From: Pseudomonas aylmerensis
Lineage (GTDB): Bacteria > Pseudomonadota > Gammaproteobacteria > Pseudomonadales > Pseudomonadaceae
Assembly: GCF_001702265.1 (NCBI RefSeq)
Contig: NZ_MAUE01000002.1
Span: forward strand, 186,001 to 250,000
Length of the DNA stretch: 64,000 nt
Direction: 5' to 3'
The notes under the pieces are model-generated. The model was not told the origin of the DNA. It did not search any database and saw only the letters and a list, made by a program, of their open reading frames with translations. The position numbers and the translations under genes are program-made. Of this stretch, positions 42,473-50,573 are shown piece after piece. Every line of letters begins with the position of its first letter. Within the stretch, counting starts at the first letter, position 1.

Positions 42473-44687
42473 TCACGAACTACTTGATGATGTGTTGGCC
42501 CAGTTGCAGGGCTACGGACTTAAACCAGAAACGCCACTGGTGATTGGTAAGCGAACGCGTTGCGAGTGCGACGGTGATAAGGCCCCGGAGAAAACGGGCT
42601 GGTATGTGATCTATGACCATCTGACTGGTGACGGCAAAACACTGTATTGCGGCGCGTTTGGCGACTGGCGTCAGGGTGAAAAAGGCAGTTGGCAGAAGAT
42701 CAAGCCTAAGGGCGGGCGGCTGAGCGCTGAAGATCGAGCGGTGATGCGCGCCAGGGCCGAGGAGGGTCAGCGTAAGGCCTCCTTGGCCGAGGATCGAAAG
42801 CATCGCACTGCCGCCCGGCGCGCTGCTGGTATGTGGAAGCACCTATCTGAAAAGGGCGGATCGCGTTATTTGGATGCCAAGCGGGTAGTCGGGATCGGTC
42901 TGCGTTACAAGGCGAAAAGCGGTACGGCTTTTGTGCCGATGCGCAATGTGAAAGGCGATATCGTCGGCCTGCAGGTGCTGTATCCCGAAAAGCAAGCAGC
43001 TACGGGCAGGAACAAAACCTATTGGCCGTATGGTTTGGCGAAGGAAGGCGCATTTCACCTGATCGGCCCGGAGCCTGAGCCGGGCGATGTGATTCTGATT
43101 GCAGAGGGATACGCGACCGGCGCCAGCCTGCACATGGCGACCTCGTTGACGGTATGTATTTGCTTTGATGCTGGCAACCTGTTGGCGGTGGCACAAGCCA
43201 TGCGCACAAAGTATCCCGGCCGGCAGCTGGTGTTTTGCGCAGATGATGATTGGAAGACTGTAGTGAATGGGCACCCGTATAACGCGGGGGTAATCAAGGC
43301 TAGCAATGCGGCGGTTGTGGTTGGTGGCCAGGTGGTTATGCCGGTATTCGACAACAACCGGGAAGACGGCTGGACCGATTTCAACGATCTTCACTGCGCT
43401 GAGGGCCTGGATACGGTGCGCCGTCAGGCACTAGCGGTGGTGCGTCCGTCTGCTGATGAGGGGTGGCGCGAGAAGCTGCAGTATTCCGAAAAAGGCGGGT
43501 TGATCGTACATCCATTCAATGTGGCATTGATTCTGGGTAATGATAAACGCTGGGCCGGGGTAATCGCCTGGGATTCGTTCAGTTCAAAGACCCGCAAGTT
43601 ACGTACGCCTCCATATGGTGGTGGCAAGGGCGACTGGAGTGATCTGGACGATATTAGGGTGGCGCTGTGGCTTGCTGATGTGTACGGGCTGCGGGTGAAG
43701 ACTGCCCACGTGGTTGAGGCAGTAAGTGCGGTGGCGAATGACAACGCTTACCACCCGGTGCGCGAGTATCTAGAAAGCCTTGAGTGGGATGGCCTGCCAC
43801 GCCTTGAGCGTTGGTTGCAGGATCGGCTGGGCGTTAAGGATAGTTCGTACACCCGCAAGGTGGGCAAGCGCTGGATGATTTCTGCGGTGGCCCGCGTGTG
43901 TCGACCTGGCTGTAAGGCTGACTCAATGTTGATTTTGGAAGGCTTGCAGGGCGAGGGGAAATCCACGGCTGCGCGGGTATTGGGCGGCGAGTGGTTCATG
44001 GATACGTCATTTGATCTGAGCAGCAAAGACGCCTATCAGGCGATCCGGGGCAAGTGGATTGTGGAGATGGCCGAGCTGGACTCATTGAACAAGGCAGAGT
44101 CGACCAAGGCCAAGCAATTCGTCTCATCGCCCATCGATACCTACCGCGAGAGCTATGGCCGGCGGATGCTGGATGTGCCCCGGCAGAGCGTTTTTATCGG
44201 TACGACCAACCAGGATGAGTACCTGAAGGACGATACGGGCAACCGCCGTTACTGGCCGGTGATGTGTACCAAAGTTGATCTTGAGGGCTTGCGAGCCGAC
44301 CGTGATCAACTCTGGGCCGAAGCGTTAGCCTGTTTTCGCGCGGGTGACATATGGTGGGTGGAGCGCGATGAAGCTGATGTTTTTGCCGCTGAGCAGGATC
44401 AGCGTTATCAGGCCGATATGTGGGAAGACCTGGTGGTCGGCTACCTAGCCGACAAGCATATTGGCGATACGGTGACAGGCGCGCACTTGCTTGAGCACGC
44501 GCTTAACATCGATCCAAGCCACTGGGGTCGACCCGAGCAAATGCGCATCGGCAAGATTATGCATCGGATGAATTGGCCCCGCCGGCGCAAGGGTAACTGT
44601 GTGCGTGGTGTGCGCAGCTATGAGTATGTGAAACCGCCGGAGTGGAAGCGAAGGTCGGCGGTGCCCAGGCAGGAGACCGCATTTTGA
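42465..44687 (+). CDS. TOPRIM primase fused to VapE-type helicase
   Basis: A 740-residue replication protein from the ATG at 42465. The N-terminal part carries a zinc-ribbon-like CECDGDK region and a TOPRIM domain (LIAEGYATGASLHMATS, then VFCADDDW). The C-terminal virulence-associated-E-type AAA+ domain has Walker A GLQGEGKST near residue 490 and Walker B-like WIVEMAELDSL, followed by GTTNQDEYLKDDTGNRRYWP. It primes and unwinds phage DNA. The next gene starts within its stop region. Confidence 0.85.
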   Translation: MTNHELLDDVLAQLQGYGLKPETPLVIGKRTRCECDGDKAPEKTGWYVIYDHLTGDGKTLYCGAFGDWRQGEKGSWQKIKPKGGRLSAEDRAVMRARAEEGQRKASLAEDRKHRTAARRAAGMWKHLSEKGGSRYLDAKRVVGIGLRYKAKSGTAFVPMRNVKGDIVGLQVLYPEKQAATGRNKTYWPYGLAKEGAFHLIGPEPEPGDVILIAEGYATGASLHMATSLTVCICFDAGNLLAVAQAMRTKYPGRQLVFCADDDWKTVVNGHPYNAGVIKASNAAVVVGGQVVMPVFDNNREDGWTDFNDLHCAEGLDTVRRQALAVVRPSADEGWREKLQYSEKGGLIVHPFNVALILGNDKRWAGVIAWDSFSSKTRKLRTPPYGGGKGDWSDLDDIRVALWLADVYGLRVKTAHVVEAVSAVANDNAYHPVREYLESLEWDGLPRLERWLQDRLGVKDSSYTRKVGKRWMISAVARVCRPGCKADSMLILEGLQGEGKSTAARVLGGEWFMDTSFDLSSKDAYQAIRGKWIVEMAELDSLNKAESTKAKQFVSSPIDTYRESYGRRMLDVPRQSVFIGTTNQDEYLKDDTGNRRYWPVMCTKVDLEGLRADRDQLWAEALACFRAGDIWWVERDEADVFAAEQDQRYQADMWEDLVVGYLADKHIGDTVTGAHLLEHALNIDPSHWGRPEQMRIGKIMHRMNWPRRRKGNCVRGVRSYEYVKPPEWKRRSAVPRQETAF

Positions 44688-45043
44688 TCCCGGAAATGGA
44701 TGAGATGTTGAAATTGTGGGCGCTCGATATGCACGGTGGCGGCGGCCCTAACGGATCTGCCAGCAGTATGTTGGGTCAATTGATCGATTGCCGGGGGGAA
44801 TTGATTCGAGGCACGCGCGGCGGTTCGAAGATGCTGCTGCCATGGAGTGCAGACATTGAGGTGATCGTAAACAAGCGTCTGTCCTGGCATCTGGCCCAAG
44901 TGGTGCAGGAGCATTACCTGAACCGTGAAAGCGTAGAACGCCAGAAATGGGCGCACTGCGGGTGTGGTCGAACGCAGTTCTATGCGCGCTTACACTCGGC
45001 ACATCTGGAGATCGCAGGCATGCTGCTGGAGCGCGTAGCTTGA
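44684..45043 (+). CDS. antiterminator Q-like late regulator
   Basis: A 119-residue protein. A TTG at 44684 has AGGAG 9 bases upstream and overlaps the primase stop; an ATG at 44696 is the alternative. The C-terminal CGCGRTQFYARLHSAHLEIA resembles the DNA-binding end of phage Q/ArpU/RinA-type late regulators. Its place, last before the non-coding stretch that precedes the lysis and packaging genes, also fits. Confidence 0.55.
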   Translation: MIPEMDEMLKLWALDMHGGGGPNGSASSMLGQLIDCRGELIRGTRGGSKMLLPWSADIEVIVNKRLSWHLAQVVQEHYLNRESVERQKWAHCGCGRTQFYARLHSAHLEIAGMLLERVA

Positions 45044-45484
45044 TGGCGCGGCGCGTCCCTGTACGGCCTGCTAGTGTTTTGGCGGGTGGGTCAACTGCGC
45101 GCCGCGTGTTAATTGATGATGGCCCACCGTCCCACCGTTTTTGCATCTTTCCCGCATGTGACGCACACACCCACATACGCGCGCGCGTACGCGCAGCGTT
45201 TATTAATTCTCCCTTTACATGGAAAAAGTAATAAATGGTAGGACGGAGGGGCGCCGCTTTGATTTATCGGTGTTTGAGTCGTCGCGCCTCTCTTGAAATC
45301 AGTGGGACAGGAGGGTCAATGCCTGCGGCGCTATAGCCAGTGACGTTATATGTCCGTTGATTGCAGGCGTATTGCCGTTGATTACCGTTGATTGCAGGGT
45401 GGCAGCGCTGAGCTCTTGCTGCCACCGGACTGAAGGGGTATAAATCAGTCATGTTCAAAGAGGTACGCAAACAGCGATCTCACC
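45044..45484. other. 440-base non-coding stretch before the late genes
   Basis: No supportable gene. It contains a 23-base alternating purine-pyrimidine run rich in CG near 45173-45195, and three copies of CCGTTGATT (45354, 45375, 45385). Two of these extend to CCGTTGATTGCAGG. It ends in a terminator. Its position after the Q-like gene suggests a late promoter or Q-binding/replication-origin region. Confidence 0.45.
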
Positions 45485-45513
45485 AAAAACCCGGCCTTTG
45501 TGCCGGGTTTTTT
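45485..45513 (+). terminator. intrinsic terminator
   Basis: AAAACCCGGC and GCCGGGTTTTTT form a strong stem around CTTTGT with a trailing T-run. It ends transcripts crossing the non-coding stretch before the late cluster; a Q-type antiterminator would have to read through it. Confidence 0.85.
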
Positions 45514-45568
45514 CATTTCTCCTCAGACGTACTACTTCGTACAGACAATTTTCCTTTGGAGCTGAGAA

Positions 45569-45868
45569 ATGGAACGAGATCAGAGGCTGTTGGTGAAAAT
45601 TCTAGAGGTCTGCATCAAGGACTCCGATGACTGGAAGCTCGATTTATCGGCCAAGGATATACGCAGCAAATTCTCCCGCACCGAGTGTGTTGATTGGTCC
45701 GGTGTAGTCGTGGATGGCCATATCGAGCTGCTTGTAGATTTGGGTTGTATCAATGTTGAAGGGGAAACTCCGGATATACGTATCCAGCGCGTCACCAATG
45801 CGGGATATAACTATCTCGACAGAAGTAAAAGGCTGAGTTTGCGCAGCAGTGAGCTTCCCATCCACTAG
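45569..45868 (+). CDS. DUF2513-like small protein
   Basis: A 99-residue protein. MERDQRLLVKILEVCIKD, a central HIELLVDLGCINVEG and the ending VTNAGYNYLDRSKR follow the winged-helix pattern of DUF2513 phage proteins, whose role is unknown. It is a single-gene unit between two terminators. Ribosome site GGAG lies 7 bases upstream. Confidence 0.6.
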   Translation: MERDQRLLVKILEVCIKDSDDWKLDLSAKDIRSKFSRTECVDWSGVVVDGHIELLVDLGCINVEGETPDIRIQRVTNAGYNYLDRSKRLSLRSSELPIH

Positions 45869-45883
45869 ACAACAACGTCTTTG

Positions 45884-45908
45884 AGCCCTGCCTAGTGCAG
45901 GGCTTTTT
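45884..45908 (+). terminator. intrinsic terminator
   Basis: AGCCCTGC and GCAGGGCT pair around CTAGT and are followed by TTTTT. It is almost identical to the terminator at 46354-46379, one base differing over 24. Confidence 0.85.
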
Positions 45909-45968
45909 GTTGGCGCGTCGACGCGATGATGAATTTTCAGCAAGCTCTGATATGCTTGCGCCGCCATT

Positions 45969-46048
45969 CCTCAGTCCGCCCTCCATCCCTCTCATTTGGG
46001 GGCTGGACTGAGGAGTGGTCTTCACCCGACCATTGAGTCGGTTTTTTT
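45969..46048 (+). ncRNA. candidate structured RNA with its own terminator
   Basis: CCTCAGTCCGCCC (45969-45981) pairs with GGGC-T-GGACTGAGG ending at 46013 (one bulge). A second hairpin, CCGAC/GTCGG with a run of seven Ts, ends near 46048. No reading frame fits. It could be a small RNA or an attenuator before the 46110 gene. Prediction only. Confidence 0.4.
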
Positions 46049-46109
46049 GCGCTCACATTGTCGAAGGCCGAAAAAAAACGGGCCTCTGACTAAAAAAGGG
46101 GAGAGCGTC

Positions 46110-46334
46110 ATGGTTTTGCGTGGCATGGCACAGATGCATGTCGACGACTTGGCTGAAAGATTCAAGACGTTGGTGGTTGGGCATTCTGGTGAAGCGGACA
46201 TCCAATTTGCATGGGTTGTTTTTTATCAAGGGCGAATGTTTGGCGCGTATTCAACTGCTGAGCAAGCTCTCCAGAAAATCACGGATATTGAGCACTGCGT
46301 TAGCGTTGATGAGGTCCCAGTCCCTCAAACCTAA
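46110..46334 (+). CDS. small uncharacterised prophage protein
   Basis: A 74-residue protein from the ATG at 46110 (GGGGAGAG upstream). MHVDDLAERFKTLVVGHSG and FAWVVFYQGRMFGAYSTAEQ suggest one alpha/beta domain. It is flanked by a structured leader and a terminator, so it is an independent unit. No family recognised. Confidence 0.55.
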   Translation: MVLRGMAQMHVDDLAERFKTLVVGHSGEADIQFAWVVFYQGRMFGAYSTAEQALQKITDIEHCVSVDEVPVPQT

Positions 46335-46353
46335 TCTGACTAACTTCCCATTC

Positions 46354-46379
46354 AAGCCCTGCCCAGTGCAGGGCTTTTT
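46354..46379 (+). terminator. intrinsic terminator
   Basis: AAGCCCTGC and GCAGGGCTT pair around CCAGT, followed by TTT. It is the near-identical partner of the terminator at 45884-45908; together they bracket the structured RNA candidate and the 46110 gene. Confidence 0.85.
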
Positions 46380-46398
46380 CGTTTAAGGGGCCAAGGCA

Positions 46399-46743
46399 AT
46401 GACGAACGAACAGCAAGCGCTGGCAGAAATGCCGATCTGGTTAGTGATCGTCCTGGCCCTGGTGGGCGGTGTGTCGGGCGAGATGTGGCGAGCGGACAAG
46501 GAGGGTGCGCGTGGCTGGGCGTTGATCCGCCGATTGGCCCTCCGGTCCGGCGCCTGCGTGGTGTGCGGAGTGTCGGCCATCATGCTGCTGTATGCGGCAG
46601 GCATGTCGATCTGGACCTCCGGGGCACTGGGATGCTTGACCGCCATGGCAGGTGCAGACGTAGCGATCGGGCTGTACGAGCGCTGGGCGGCCAAGCGCCT
46701 TGGTCTGCGTGAAGCACAAGCCAACGGTGACGCTGGACCATAA
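46399..46743 (+). CDS. phage holin
   Basis: A 114-residue protein with three membrane segments (IWLVIVLALVGGVSGEMW, LALRSGACVVCGVSAIMLL, and the GALGCLTAMAGADVAIGLY region) and a charged C-terminus. Size, topology and position before the packaging genes fit a class I holin that permeabilises the inner membrane at lysis. No endolysin is adjacent; it may lie past the window. Confidence 0.75.
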   Translation: MTNEQQALAEMPIWLVIVLALVGGVSGEMWRADKEGARGWALIRRLALRSGACVVCGVSAIMLLYAAGMSIWTSGALGCLTAMAGADVAIGLYERWAAKRLGLREAQANGDAGP

Positions 46744-46756
46744 ACATCTAGAGGCA

Positions 46757-47494
46757 ATGACCATGTTGCGACTTGAGATGCGTGACAACATCGACAAGAT
46801 CGTCAGGGAGATGCGTGGGCTCAGCAAGTCGAAGGTGCCAATAGCAGCTGCCAAAGCGCTGACCTTCACCGCCGAACGCGTCCAGGTAGCTGAAAAGGTC
46901 GAGCTTGAGCGAGTGTTCGATAGGCCCACACGGTGGACGCTCAACTCGGTCTTCAAGCGCAGTGCCACGGCCAGCCGCCTGTTTGCCCGTGTGTGGATCA
47001 AGGACGAAGCCAGCTCAGGCGTGCCCGCGTCCAAGTACCTGCCGGTCCACATTGACGGTGGCAACCGACCACACAAGCGATTTGAGAAAGCGCTGATCCA
47101 CTACGGCTTGATGCCAGCGGACATGTACGCCGTCCCTGGTCGGCGCGCTATGATGGATGGCAATGGCAACATCAGTCGCGGCCAGATCGTACAGATCCTG
47201 TCCACACTCGGAGCAGCTGAGCGGGTGTCGGGCTTCATGGCCAACCGCACTCAGCGTAGCCGACGCCGCAACCGCAACGCACCGGACTATTTCGTGGGTC
47301 GACCTGGCAACGGCACTGGCCCTTTGGGTATCTGGCAGCGGATCGGCAACGGGGCACGGCCCATTCTGATCTTCGTCAAGCGTCCGACGTATCGGCGGCG
47401 CTTTGACTTCTACGGGTTAGCCAATCGCGTCGTCGAGGCCGAGTTCGAGCCGCTGTTCCGACGTGCCCTTGTACGGGAGATGGAGCGAGGCTGA
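46757..47494 (+). CDS. phage structural protein, minor tail protein Z-like
   Basis: A 245-residue protein starting at ATG 46757 or 46763 (GAGG upstream). MRGLSKSKVPIAAAKALTFT resembles the N-terminus of lambda minor tail protein Z. A basic loop (NRTQRSRRRNRNAPDYFVGR) and a strand-rich C-terminus follow. Location just before the terminase is unusual for a tail protein, so the name is tentative. Confidence 0.5.
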   Translation: MTMLRLEMRDNIDKIVREMRGLSKSKVPIAAAKALTFTAERVQVAEKVELERVFDRPTRWTLNSVFKRSATASRLFARVWIKDEASSGVPASKYLPVHIDGGNRPHKRFEKALIHYGLMPADMYAVPGRRAMMDGNGNISRGQIVQILSTLGAAERVSGFMANRTQRSRRRNRNAPDYFVGRPGNGTGPLGIWQRIGNGARPILIFVKRPTYRRRFDFYGLANRVVEAEFEPLFRRALVREMERG

Positions 47495-47617
47495 CCTCTT
47501 GTCCGGATCGTGAATTTTTTCTAAAAACCATTTATTTTCAATGATTTGTCGTAGGTTTTGCTTAACAGGTCGACCTGCGACCCAAAATCAATGGGTCCTT
47601 CCAGTCAGCGGGGCAAT

Positions 47618-47645
47618 CGGGGTAATTCGAACCCCGACTTTTTTG
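47618..47645 (+). terminator. terminator-like hairpin before the terminase genes
   Basis: CGGGGT and ACCCCG pair around AATTCGA and are followed by ACTTTTTTG. It sits about 60 bases upstream of the small terminase start; it could be an attenuator or separate the upstream gene. Confidence 0.55.
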
Positions 47646-47701
47646 CAGATTCAACCCGACGTAGGGGGTTCCGCTTCCTAGTCCCGACCTTGGAGATGAG
47701 C

Positions 47702-48199
47702 ATGCCTACACAGCGTGAAATTGCTGATCACCTGGACATGAGCGAGCGAAACGCCCGCGACGTGCTGAAGGGAATCGGCATAAGCGATTGGCAGACAGCC
47801 TGCCTAGATGAAATCCGGATTGCTTACATCCGCGACTTGCGCGCAAAAGCCGCTGGGCGCGGAGGCAGCCAGTTGGAAGAACTTAACGCTGTGCGGATCG
47901 ATGAAGGCCGAGTCAAGGCCGCTAACGGTCGCCTGCTGTATCACGAAAAACTGCGTTCATTGATTCCGGCTGGCGAGGCTGATCGGGTGCTTATCGACTG
48001 GGCCAGTTTCGCAAACCGGGAATACCTGGGCGGCCTTGAACGCATCATTCAGGAAATCGAGAGCGTGCAAAAAGTCACGGTTGATCGATCAGTGGTGGCC
48101 AAAATTGCTGGACCTACAACCGAGCGAATTGCAGGTTACGCGCGAAAACTTGGCGCGAAGCTTGTTGGCAGCGGCGGGGGAATTCAACCCGCCGCGTGA
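47702..48199 (+). CDS. terminase small subunit (Nu1-like)
   Basis: A 165-residue protein. The ATG at 47702 has GGAG 8 bases upstream; another ATG at 47696 adds two residues. The N-terminal PTQREIADHLDMSERNARDV is the helix-turn-helix that recognises phage DNA. The rest is helical (EELNAVRIDEGRVKAANGRL) as in Nu1/DUF1441 small subunits. It overlaps the large-subunit gene. Confidence 0.75.
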   Translation: MPTQREIADHLDMSERNARDVLKGIGISDWQTACLDEIRIAYIRDLRAKAAGRGGSQLEELNAVRIDEGRVKAANGRLLYHEKLRSLIPAGEADRVLIDWASFANREYLGGLERIIQEIESVQKVTVDRSVVAKIAGPTTERIAGYARKLGAKLVGSGGGIQPAA

Positions 48200-50348
48200 C
48201 ATCCCGACCGCGCACTACCTGAGCACCGAGTTTTACCTGCCCGCTGAAAGCGGCGTGCTGCACGGCCTGTACGATTTCCACTACACGCCTTACTTCCTCG
48301 GCGTTGCCGCTGCCCTGGATGATCCCCGGGTGAGTGAGGTCGACCTGATGAAGGCGGCGCAGATCGGCTGGACGTGGTTCTTGATCGGCTACCTGTTCAA
48401 GTTCATCCATCACCTGCCGCGCCCGATCATGATCCTGTTTGCCAAGGAAAAAGACGGCAAAAACTTCCACGATGAAAAGCTCAAGTTCGGCGTGACGGCG
48501 AACACTGAGGTGGCCAAATTGATGCCGGTCGATGTGAGCCGCACCTCGGGGAACCGTTGGGACCATAAGACCTTCCCGGGCGGGTTCCTCAAACTGGTAG
48601 CGTCGAACTCACCCGGCAACGTTAAGTCCACGTCGTCGGTGGGCTTATCGGTGGTGGAAGAACCGGACGATACCAGCGATGACGTAAAGGGGCAGGGTGA
48701 TGCGATCGCCCTGCTGGAGGAGCGCGGCAAGCGCTACCCCGGCTCTAAAATGCTGGTGGGCGGTACGCCGGCGATTAAGGGTGCAAGCAAGACCGAAGCG
48801 CGCCTGGCCCAGACCGATTGCCGGGTGTTGCCGATTGTTTGCCATGACTGTGGCAGCGCTCATGTCTTGGATTTTGAGCACATCAAATGGTTTGAGCAGG
48901 ACGAACAGTCCCATTTCGAGGCATTAGATAAACGTGATGACGATTGGCTTCGAGACAATAGCGATCTGGTCAAGGATTTAAAGCGTCTTGGGAAGGGGGC
49001 CGTAAAGCTTGCTCAAATACTTGATCAACCGCATGAAATCTATGGCCGAGCGCTCCCGGATACAGCCTATTACGCCTGCCCGCACTGTGGCAGTTGCTGG
49101 GACGACTACCAGCGCAAAGAGAACATCCGCAACACGGTGTTCAATGCGATTGATGCCGGCGACCCCTATTGCGGCTGGGTGCCCACCAAGCCCTTTGCCG
49201 GTCGTGCTGGATTCATTGAGCTGAACGAACTGTACGCGTGCCTCCCCGGTACCAGCCTGGCCGACATAGTGCGAGAGAAACTCAACGCCGAACACCAGGC
49301 GTCGATTGGCAACCTGTCGTTGCTGATCAAGTTCGTCAACCAGAAACAGGGCCGTGCCTACGAGTACAAATCCGACCTGCCTGAGGCCGATAAACTGGCT
49401 GAGCGGGCAGAGGACTACCCGGAGATGTTTGTGCCCATGGGGGGCCTGGTGATCACCGCCGGAGTCGACGTGCAGCACGATCGCCTGGCGGTGGTGATGC
49501 GGGCCTGGGGCCGAGGCGAGGAATCCTGGCTGATCTACTGGGGCGAGATTTACGGCGAGGTGGTACTGCCCGACCAGGGCGTCTGGCTTGATCTGGAAAA
49601 GTTGCTGTTTGCGCCGATTTCACACGCCTGCGGCGCCAAGCTGAGAGTGCTGGCTACTTCGCTGGATACCTCGGACGGCACCATCACCCAGGACGCGGCG
49701 TATGCGTTTTGCCGTAAGCATCAGCGCAATGGTGTGATGGCGATCAAGGGCGCGAGCGAGCGTGGTAACACACGCGACGATGAGCGCCGGGAGATCTTTA
49801 GCGCCCCTCGGCAGGGTGTCGATACGGACAAAGAGCAAAAGGCCTCGAAGTACGGCCTTCGCCCTTATATCGTCGGCACGTCACGAGCCAAGGATCTGTG
49901 GATTGAGGGGCGTTTGCCGTTGACCGGTGATGGCCCTGGTCGGATGCACTTTTACAAAACGGTGCGTCCGGATTATTTCCGCCAAATCACCGCCGAAGTG
50001 AAGGCGCCCAGCCGGCGACACCACTACCGCAAGGTCTGGCAGAAAAAGGCCGGCCAGCCGAACGAAGGTACCGACTGTGAAACGTATGCATTGCACGCGG
50101 CCCGCTCCCTGAAAACGCACTTGATGCGGGAGCAAGATTGGGCAGGGCTTGATGCACAGATCCGTCAGGGGGCGTTGTTTGACCCACCCGAGCCCGATCA
50201 AGCCGAGACGGGTCCCGATCCCGAAACGGACGGGGCTAGTCCGGAACCAACAACACCAGTCGAACCACTCAATCTCCCGCCCTCTGGCGGGAGAGTTGTT
50301 TCTGGGCGCCGTAGTGCAATGCGCGTGCTCTCCCAACGCAGGAATTAA
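48105..50348 (+). CDS. terminase large subunit (lambda GpA family)
   Basis: A GpA-family packaging motor of about 747 residues. The N-terminal YYLP-like segment is seen as YLSTEFYLPAESGV. The ATPase region includes VDLMKAAQIGWTWFLIGYLF and LSVVEEPDDTSDD; a four-Cys zinc site is formed by CHDCGSAH and CPHCGSC. The C-terminal nuclease half contains ITAGVDVQHDRLAVVMRAWG. No ATG fits the true start: TTG at 48036, 48081 and 48105 are the options, and 48105 gives the usual N-terminal length. It overlaps the small-subunit gene. Confidence 0.88.
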   Translation: MLDLQPSELQVTRENLARSLLAAAGEFNPPRDIPTAHYLSTEFYLPAESGVLHGLYDFHYTPYFLGVAAALDDPRVSEVDLMKAAQIGWTWFLIGYLFKFIHHLPRPIMILFAKEKDGKNFHDEKLKFGVTANTEVAKLMPVDVSRTSGNRWDHKTFPGGFLKLVASNSPGNVKSTSSVGLSVVEEPDDTSDDVKGQGDAIALLEERGKRYPGSKMLVGGTPAIKGASKTEARLAQTDCRVLPIVCHDCGSAHVLDFEHIKWFEQDEQSHFEALDKRDDDWLRDNSDLVKDLKRLGKGAVKLAQILDQPHEIYGRALPDTAYYACPHCGSCWDDYQRKENIRNTVFNAIDAGDPYCGWVPTKPFAGRAGFIELNELYACLPGTSLADIVREKLNAEHQASIGNLSLLIKFVNQKQGRAYEYKSDLPEADKLAERAEDYPEMFVPMGGLVITAGVDVQHDRLAVVMRAWGRGEESWLIYWGEIYGEVVLPDQGVWLDLEKLLFAPISHACGAKLRVLATSLDTSDGTITQDAAYAFCRKHQRNGVMAIKGASERGNTRDDERREIFSAPRQGVDTDKEQKASKYGLRPYIVGTSRAKDLWIEGRLPLTGDGPGRMHFYKTVRPDYFRQITAEVKAPSRRHHYRKVWQKKAGQPNEGTDCETYALHAARSLKTHLMREQDWAGLDAQIRQGALFDPPEPDQAETGPDPETDGASPEPTTPVEPLNLPPSGGRVVSGRRSAMRVLSQRRN

Positions 50349-50351
50349 TTC

Positions 50352-50573
50352 ATGGCTATCACCCTGGAACAAGCGCAGGGCCAGCTGCAAGCCTGGCTCG
50401 ATGCGAGCATGAAGGTCAGCCAAAAGCAGAGCTACCGCATCGGCACCCGGCAGTTGGAATACGCCGACCTTGCCGAAATCACCAAGACGATCGACTACTG
50501 GCAGCAGCAAGTTGATCGCCTTGAAAGCGGTCGCCCTCGGGGGATCGTCCTGCGTGGGATTACGCCGCGATGA
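50352..50573 (+). CDS. gpW-like head-tail joining protein
   Basis: A 73-residue protein. LEQAQGQLQAWLDASMKVSQ, then YRIGTRQLEYADLAEIT and WQQQVDRLE match the gpW/DUF6148 pattern of two helices around a hairpin. gpW seals the portal after packaging. It overlaps the portal gene by 4 bases. Confidence 0.8.
   Translation: MAITLEQAQGQLQAWLDASMKVSQKQSYRIGTRQLEYADLAEITKTIDYWQQQVDRLESGRPRGIVLRGITPR

Noticed and set aside
45354..45393. CCGTTGATT copies as a CRISPR array
   Set aside because: Only three short copies at irregular spacing and no cas genes in the window.
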